From Epiperipatus broadwayi (lineage: Eukaryota > Onychophora > Udeonychophora > Euonychophora > Peripatidae), in NCBI GenBank assembly GCA_028023455.1, contig JAQFVV010000143.1, positions 1,032,001 through 1,096,000 on the forward strand: a stretch of 64,000 nt of DNA, given 5' to 3'. Shown piece by piece: positions 56,441 to 64,000 of this stretch (its first letter is position 1; each line of letters opens with the position of its first letter). The notes beneath the pieces were generated by a model. It saw only the letters and a program-made list of their open reading frames with translations. It did no database searches and had not been told where the DNA came from. A program made the position numbers and the translations under genes.

Positions 56441-57341
56441 TGTTACATTTCAAAAAGGAGTTTTATAAGTGAAAAGAGATACATAGCTTTTCTTTTGCAT
56501 ACATATACGTTTACCTTTGCAGTTGTCAGGTTTACATTAACAGTTTGATGTACATGGAAATTAAAAAGTCAAGAGAGAACAAGGTTGGTTACAACCTTCA
56601 AAGGGTATGACATTAATGCACATAGTGTATTACTACATTTGTTTAAGTTTATCAGTTGTGTATGTGAATTCAATTTACAACAGAAAAGCAGGGTAATTTT
56701 AATAATTATTACATTTTGATTACATATGTATGCAATAAAATATAATTTTGATTTTTACAGATATGTATTTGTTCAGGTCCATGTTTGTCATTATTTAAGT
56801 TATGGTTGCTTTTGATATTCCACCTTTGGTTTTTGGTGCACACAAATACCATGAAATGTTACTTGTATGATTTGTTAAATATATTGTTTCCATGTTGCTG
56901 GGTTTGTATTTGCAGGCTATGTGAGTTAGTCATTGACTGATTGCTGCTTAAGCAGTGACCAAGTTGTTGCATATAGTTGCTATTTTGATATAAGTTTGTC
57001 TCTATTTCTTATCTGAGTTAATTTATTTCTGAAGATAAATGGGTATCTTCTGGTATTGTTGCCTAGTAAGAATGTGCATCTTGTGCATCAAAAGGCATAT
57101 AAAACAAATATGGCTGCCCTTATATTTGGAGTAGATTTACCTTGATATGCACCTATAATCTGATCTATTGTAGTATTCTGTAAGTGTCATACATTATATT
57201 CCTTATTTGCTTCAGTGATGTGCATTGGTATATGAGATGTTGTAAAATCTCTTCAGCCTGATGGCATAGTCCACAAAATGGACCAATTGAAAAGTATATT
57301 CTATTATGTAGAAAATATGTTGTTGGCATGGCAAGGAGGAG
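56441..57341 (-). pseudogene. LINE a4, 3' fragment, YMDD clade
   Basis: A minus-strand fragment that repeats the last 900 bp of LINE a3 closely (CAGTTTGATGTACATGGAAA, AAAGTCAAGAGAGAACAAGG). The coding end is LLAMPTTYFLHNRIYF followed by the knuckle CGLCHQAEEILQHLIYQC (57165-57330). This is the C-x2-C-x8-H-x4-C pattern seen in a1. It is truncated at the 5' end exactly at a microsatellite. Confidence 0.8.
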
Positions 57342-57482
57342 ATTATTATTATCATCATTATTGTTGTTGTTGTTATTATCATCATCATTATTGCTGTTGT
57401 TATTATCATCATCATTATTCCTGTTGTTATTATCATCATCATTATTGCTGTTGTTGTTATTATTATTACAATAATGATGATG
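57342..57482. repeat. ATT/ATC/GTT microsatellite
   Basis: A repeated module of the form TTATTATCATCATCATTATT plus GTTGTTG occurs about four times, so it is a higher-order repeat of triplets. It abuts the 5' end of LINE a4. Confidence 0.9.
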
Positions 57483-58020
57483 TTTCGCCAATATACTTTT
57501 TTGCGTAATAAATGGATTACATGAATTTTATGTTTTCACCAGTGTTACATTAGCATGACAGGTTTAACAAGTTTGAGATCAACTAGAAAAACAACTTTAT
57601 TCAAGGGTGTTTACAAGTGACTGACTGGTTGCTGAGTATGTTGTGTTAACATAGATAATTACACAAAAAATATATTAGATTAAAATGTTACATAGAGTTG
57701 ATGAGTATTGTGGATTTAAGCTACATGAGGGGGGAGTTGGAAGTTTGGGGGGGGGGGAATAAAGTTCATATGTTCATTTACTTCAACTTTGATTGGTATG
57801 GTTGAGAGGCTTTCTTCAGCCCTGGACTGTAGTGATGAGGATGCTGAGGAACAAAAAAGAACCCTCATTGCAGATCATATAACATTGTGATGGATGAGGT
57901 TTGGTGACAGTTAATGATAATGTTGAGTGTATGTTCTTTGTGGAGGTGCTCTTTAAGGAGTTACCACCGTGGCTGCAAAAATGTCCAGCAGAATGATATT
58001 GCAATTTTGAGTTATTTTTT
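57483..58020. other. Unassigned segment, possibly LINE 3' UTR
   Basis: It follows the microsatellite and may be the 3' UTR of another minus-strand LINE by analogy with its neighbours. I cannot match it to the other copies. It has a G11 tract at about 57747-57757 and no coding motif. Confidence 0.35.
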
Positions 58021-61000
58021 TAAAAGTTATTTATAATAAAAACTTTATTAACAAAATAAATATTTACAATTTAAGCAAGTAATTAAACAGATTTGTATAC
58101 CAAAACCCAAAGGATTTTATATATTCTGCTATTAAGACAAAAAGGCTCCAGGCTATTAAATAGTTATCTTCAACTCAAGGAGATTGACCTGTAACAATGT
58201 AAAAGGAGACTCTAAAACATCAAGCAAATGCAACTCGAATGAGTGAAGCACATAACATAATGTTTGATTAGCCTAAGGAATAAGCCACTGAAAAGAATTC
58301 CAACTTTTACTCAAAACAAATGTTTATCTGATAATCTCACATAGAGTTATTCCAGGACCACCCCAGATTCAATTCGTCTTCCTTGGCAAGTATCTCAGAC
58401 ATTGATTGAAATAAGTTTTCCAATCACTATAGAGTTTTCTCAGCCAGTTGAATTTCTTGTTATTGAATATCATAGTACATCTTAAATACCATATTGTCTT
58501 AAGGGTATGCACAATTACTATTGCAATGTGGGAGATAAATTTCTCAATGTATTGACTAAGTAGAAGTTTTAAGTTGATGATTGGTCTGTGGAACACTAGC
58601 TCTTATCTGCCCAAATGCCGAACATTTTTCGAGTAGATGCTGAAAAGATTCATCACCAGATTTGAAAAGTAAACATATCAGGTCCAAATTCATACGTAGT
58701 CTTTCATTTAGAATCTTAGCTGTTGGAAGCAAGCTATTCATTAGTTTCAAAACAAATTTCAAATAGGATTGGGGTGCATATATAGAGTGGAACTTTTTCA
58801 ACACATTTTTTAATATATCCAACCATGCATTGTCATGACTTTTAAAATGATTCATTAAGTTTTTATATTTAATACCTTTCAAACTGGGCACATTCAGATC
58901 TTCCTGGAGATTCTTATAAGCAATGAAAAGGTTGGCTATAAGGCTCAAGAAATTGACTTTTAATTAAGTTAATAAATATACTTGCCTTGATGTAAGATAC
59001 ATATAGCCCTGGATCAATCAGGCCAAGATCTTTTTCTTTTGACATCTGCAAGATTGATATTGGGATCAATCTTGAAGCTCTACCCCAGGGGTCCCCAACG
59101 CTATGCCCACAGGCACCATGGTGCCCGCAGACCATTTTACGTGTGCCCACCGCTATCCAAACATGATAAAAAATTATTTATCTGATACAAATAATTTAAT
59201 TTTTAAAATAATTGTATTATATTGTAATCAAATTGTAGGGCATACTATACTTTTACAGCCTAAAAATATAAACATTAATTATATGTTAAAATTTTATTTT
59301 TGAAACTAATATTTTTTTGTACATTATGTGTATTATTAACAATATCCAACTATAAATTTACATTGAAAAAAATAAATGGTACCCACCACCTGACCAGTAT
59401 TATAGAATGTGCTCTTAAGTGCAAAAAGGTTGGGGACCCCTGCTCTACCCCATACATATTTCTTTGCAATCTTATTTATTCTGAATATTGTCATGTTATG
59501 TAGGTCTGCCCTGGGTGCATAGTATGCCAAAATTCCTGAAACAATGGAATTAAAAAATTAATGCTTTTGTAATTTCATATTTTTGTAATAATTAACTTAT
59601 TCAAGTAAGTGTTCATCTTTGTCTTGGACATATATAATGATATGCCCAAGAAAGCAGAAAGGAGAGCCATAAAGTTAGATGATATTTTTTTTTTACCCAT
59701 AGCTATCTACCAGGCTGCAGACTTTATTGGTTGAATAACTGAGCCAGTTTAAGCCTGAAAATTTGCTAAGATATTCATCCCAACTTGGATATTATAGCTG
59801 TTTTGAAATATTATTATAATATCATTAATGAAACCCAAGTGCAGAAGATAAAGGCTGGGACGGTCTACATAAATTGCAAACAGAAGAGCCACCAAGGGAG
59901 AATCCTATGAAATACCCCTCTTAGGGATAAAAAATTCAGATCTTCTCATAAAGTTTTTAAGAGAGATTCTACTATTTTTAATATAGTTTTTAACTGCTTT
60001 CACCAACCATATATGATCTGGGATTAAAAGGTGGAGGGACTGAATCAAATATGACTAATTGACCAGGTCAAAAGCAGCCCTAAAATCTATTTGGATAACA
60101 TAATATTGGGTTAAGTTGAAATCCCTGGCATAGTTAATAGCTTATTGAAATTTTAAGGTTGCATTTACTGCTTGTCTACCCTTAATGGCATGGTGAGCAG
60201 AAGATCTTCTAGTATTGATATGGTGATGCAATTTCTTCAAGAGAATTCTAGCCAGAATCTTCGAATCAATATCTTCTATGAAAATGTCTCAGTTCATCAA
60301 TTGATGGATTTTGCACTAATTTGTCTTTTTTGAGGCTAAACATTACCCTGTTGCTCATAAAGGGCCACTCAATTCTCTCATTACACAATTGATTAAAAAA
60401 TCTCTACATTGCAAATCTGAGAGCATAGTCAAGTTGTTTATAAACAGAGGCTGGGGTTGTGTCATTCGCCATTATTGATATACATTGAGGATATTAATCT
60501 CACCTTGAATATTCTGATTTGAAATATACTCTCTGTTCCCTGGTTATGATACTACTGTATTGATCAATGAAACCTGTGCTTACACCATATTTCATTTTTA
60601 ACTTTTCAAATATGTAATTAATAACATAGATTCCAGAGGCAATGCTATCATCATCTTTGGTGGCAGTGGCAATACCTTTAGAGTGTGGAATATATAATTT
60701 AGCACAGTTTATCATGGGTTTTGATAATTTACTCAAGTTAGGAATTAATTTCCTGAGCCATATTGTATGAGTGTCTTGATGCATAAATTGATATAAGCTG
60801 TTGTATTCTTCTTGTAAATTGATGATTAGGTCTGAGGTTAGTAACATTGAGTAAAACTCTCTGAAATATCAGAGATTCTATTTTTCATTTGATTCATTAA
60901 TAAAATATTCTGTGCATTCTTATAACATATTCTAGAGAGATATTTTTTAATTTTAAACCAAGCAATACATAGTGGTAGGCTTGAACATTTTGTACAATAA

Positions 61001-63500
61001 TTAATGATAATCAAGATAGCAGATAATTGATCAATCGAGGACAGAACAACATCCCTTATGTTTCTCCTAATAGAAAATCTATATTGAGTTTTGATTTGAC
61101 AATAGTTATTAAGTTCTAACTTTACACAGAGGTGAAAAACCAACCAGCGATGTATTAATCATTGACTCATTGAACTTATGCTCTGATACAAAGAAAATAT
61201 CTATAAGGGAAGAGAATCTGCTATTAAAGAAAGTATAGGCATTATCTGGATATTTTTCATGCAATGGGTACAGTGAATTTTCATTCACTTTATATTGTAA
61301 TGCAATAGGAAGATATCGAAATGTACAATTAAGGTTATAATCCCTGGTTTTTGAAAGAACTTATTCTGAACATTATGGTTCACAATATCATTACCCTTAG
61401 CTACAGAGTATGCAGCAATCAGATAGTGCAAGTTGGCCTGATAAACAAAGGAAAGCACAATATAGTTTGTTTGTAAAGACAATAACTGAATTTTTTCAAT
61501 CTCTGAATGCATATATATTAAAACAGCTGCACCTTGGGAGGGTCTATCATTAGGTTTAAAAAGCAAAATATTCTTTTTGATATAATTTATCAATAATATA
61601 AACAGCTGTATTATGGTTAATTTTAGTCTCGGTTAAAATTACTATTTCATATTTTTCTTTAAATAAAGAGTCAACAATTTTATCAACTTTACCAGAGCTA
61701 TTTAAACTGCTAATATTAAGAGTTAGTATACTGAGGGATTTGTTCATAATTACTGGAATTAATTGACCTTTATCCACAAATATATACTTATAGTTTCTTT
61801 CATTCATCATTTCGTTTGAATCTTTGGATAACCAATTTTGATATTAAACTCAGAATTACTACCAAATTGATCTAGCATCGTATGGTTATTCTTTATATCA
61901 TTGGAATCATTGGAATTGACATCAACTCCTTTTGTATTTATTCTACAATCAGTATTGCTATAAACACACTCAGTAATGGTATCACTCTTGATGTCTATTC
62001 CTTCACCAATATTTATATCAGAATTTACATTGTTGGAAACACAATCAGTATCACTGGTGCAAACCAACTCTTCAACTTGTTGAACATAACTATTTACATA
62101 AGGTGATACTTCAATAGGCTCAGAAGATTGGCTGAGACTCACACCAATGTCATAAACACAAAAATCATTATCAATATTTTTATTAATATCTACTATGTCT
62201 GCCTACATCTTAATGTTATTAGTTCCACACAAATGATTGCTTCTATCAAACTTATTGCATCTTACACAATTCCCAGTGACAGACAGTTCTGCCATATAAC
62301 CAACTCTGTTGCATTTAAAGTACATGGAGGGTCTTCCTTTAAGTATAATAGAAATAGGCATTTGGTCTTTGAACAACCTATGTGGTAATTGATCTTTCAC
62401 AATACCTTTTTTCAGCTTAATGACAACTTTTCCGTGAGTTTGTAGGAATTTGGAAAGAGATACCAGGGATCATTTCTGTTTCCAATGTAATTACTTCGGC
62501 ATAATTATTTAGCTGGGGTTTAAAGAACTCTATGTTAAAGTTAGGAGATGTGTGCAAAAACCTTACCATATACTAAAGGATTGGGCTCTTTTGATACATA
62601 ATATATCTTATGTCCCGGTACCTCTTTTATTAAACTCTCTGCTAGATCTTTCTGTTCCTTATTAAAATATTCAATAGAAATAAAACCTCTTGCTGGGAAA
62701 AATGCAGTGTGCTTAATCGATTGTATTAAACCATTATTACTCAACAAGATTAGATATTTATTTAAATCAGGCTTCTCTAAGATGTGCTCACTGATGTTGT
62801 CATTTGTTTGTATTATCAAACTAAAAATGGAAGTATTAGGGGACATGCAGTTAATAAAAATGTTTTTCCAATATGAGTTTAACTTTATGAATGTTTTTAA
62901 GGGTAGTCGCAATAATGGTTGAGCATGTGATAATTAATCATTCAGTTCAGTGAATTGCATTGGTTTGTTAATATTTTTGACTGATTTATTTGATTCAATT
63001 TTATCATCTAGTAACTTTGTGTTATTACTGGCATCATACTGGTTGTTAGATTGATTTTTCATTAATCAAAGCTTGAGGTTGAAAATCTTCATTGTGGTAA
63101 TCGTTTTTTTTTTTATGCCTACAGAAGACAATTCAATCAGTGCCCTGGCAAGCTTCAACATTACCATTTAAGTTTGTAAACTCTGGGAACCAGCACTCTC
63201 AATAGTGGATGAGGTAGCATATCTTGTTTTTTTAGGATTTATTTTCATATTTACACCATTTTGGGATGTATTAAATTCAGGGTTACTAATTACTTTTCTT
63301 AATATTAGCTTAAAATTGTTAGCATTAGTAGAAGGCTGCTGAATGTTTGAGCCACTATTTTCTGTTATGCTAACATTGGCTTTTTTGTTTGGTCAAGTAT
63401 ATACAGATTGAACTCCCCTTCTTATTATATTTATCTTTTAACTCACTCACCTGAACCTCATGGGTCTTCTTGCCTTTTTTCCCATTGGCAAATTGTTCTG
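58021..63500 (-). pseudogene. LINE a5, divergent Tx1/L1-like element, decayed
   Basis: A nearly full-length but old minus-strand LINE. ORF1 (about 61810-63480): an RRM-like segment ending YFNKEQKDLAESLIKEVPG (62541-62912), comparable to the a1 ORF1, a CCHC-like cluster FKCNRVGYM and CVRCNKFDRSNHLC (62203-62400), and an acidic tail. ORF2: endonuclease with LTETKIN and GAAVLI and a decayed HFD block (61285-61810). The reverse transcriptase contains VIQIDFRAAFDLVN, GISQDSPLVALLFAIYVD and FINDIII where the active site YxDD is expected (about 59800-60110). The C-terminal part ends LICLLFKSGDESFQHLLEKC (58556-58948). The 3' UTR runs to about 58021. A hAT MITE interrupts it at 59086. Confidence 0.75.
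59086..59442. mobile_element. hAT-type MITE
   Basis: A 357-bp non-autonomous DNA transposon with terminal inverted repeats CAGGGGTCCCCAAC (59086-59099) and GTTGGGGACCCCTG (59429-59442). A perfect 8-bp target-site duplication CTCTACCC flanks it (59078-59085 and 59443-59450). CAGGGG-type ends with 8-bp duplications are diagnostic of the hAT superfamily. The interior is AT-rich and non-coding, so a transposase would have to act in trans. Confidence 0.93.
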
Positions 63501-64000
63501 GGGAAAATACAATATAAATTTTCATGAGCTACAGAAACTTCAAACCTAACATAATGCTGAGCATGCACTCTCACAATTTTGAGTTTTTAACTATTAGTAA
63601 TTTATTCATAAATGTGGATGGATGCCTTCTGGTGTTGTTGTCAAACATGAAGGTACAATGGGTTCACCAGAAGTCAAATAGGATAAAGATGACTGCACAT
63701 GCTGTAGGGATGTATGATTTTTTCAATGGGCTGAGTTATGTATTATATGGAGATTGTGTGCTACCATTATCTGTTTAACATGATTTGTCATATGGAGTTG
63801 AGTGCTCAGCAGTTATCAAAGAGGTGTTGTTGAGTCTCTTCAGCTGTGCAGCATAGACCATAGACTGGATTGAGATTTTTGTAGAGGCAATGATAACATA
63901 GAAAATAAGATGTGGGAAGTGTAGAAAGGCTGAGATGGACCAGGAAGTCAAAAACTTTCACTTCAGGAAACATTTTCTAAACTCCCAGAGAAGATGACAG
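63501..64000 (-). pseudogene. LINE a6, ORF2 C-terminus, YMDD clade, runs off window
   Basis: A minus-strand fragment whose C-terminal reading PVYGLCCTAEETQQHL (about 63820-63870) corresponds to the knuckle region of LINE a4. The adjacent 3' UTR (TGGATGCCTTCTGGTGTTGTT) matches a2 and a4. The 5' part lies beyond the right edge. Confidence 0.65.

Overview
The window looks like an intergenic, repeat-saturated stretch of an AT-rich invertebrate animal genome. The signs are animal-type LINEs of two groups (one Tx1/L1-like, one CR1-like with PHD fingers in ORF1), Ty3/gypsy elements, tRNA-derived SINEs, a hAT-type MITE and large AT microsatellites. I found no convincing host protein gene and no free-standing tRNA or rRNA gene. 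I cannot place the phylum.

Layout. 0-1.5 kb: 3' end of a Ty3/gypsy element (broken integrase plus 3' LTR). 1.8-9.1 kb: AT-rich DNA with two copies of a small ribozyme-bearing element (family A), two SINEs and a GC-rich island. 9.1-12.7 kb: a gypsy element with both LTRs whose RT-RNase H-integrase core is deleted. 12.7-25.6 kb: mostly anonymous AT-rich DNA with a SINE, an LTR-like block, a foldback element with a hammerhead ribozyme (family D), a tandem dimer with hammerhead-like motifs (family B) and a second foldback. 25.6-27.8 kb: (ATT)n tracts and an array of a ~330-bp repeat (family C). 27.8-41.1 kb: a nest in which an old LINE (a2) was interrupted by a nearly complete 6.6-kb LINE (a1, 14-bp target-site duplication) and by a 2.38-kb TG...CA element. 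41.1-54 kb: two consecutive decayed CR1-like LINEs (b1, b2) on the plus strand, each interrupted by small elements with 12-14 bp target-site duplications (TSDs). 54-64 kb: a chain of minus-strand LINE fragments (a3-a6), several joined through trinucleotide microsatellite tails, plus a hAT MITE.

The main discovery is a set of small non-autonomous elements carrying type I hammerhead self-cleaving ribozymes. At least three (53693-53751 +, 44753-44811 -, 18477-18537 +) have all conserved core nucleotides, a paired stem II, a two-base-pair stem III and a two-part stem I. Their host elements are 248-575 bp long and flanked by 13-14 bp duplications. Several sit inside LINE coding sequence, so their ends are defined to the base. 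They resemble animal retrozymes and the ribozymes of Penelope-like elements, but here they occur in inverted-repeat or foldback elements, which is unusual. No Penelope-type reverse transcriptase or GIY-YIG endonuclease is visible in the window, so the mobilising machinery is inferred.

Coordinates of decayed elements are approximate unless a duplication or terminal motif fixes them. All protein-level calls come from reading translations by eye, with no database search.
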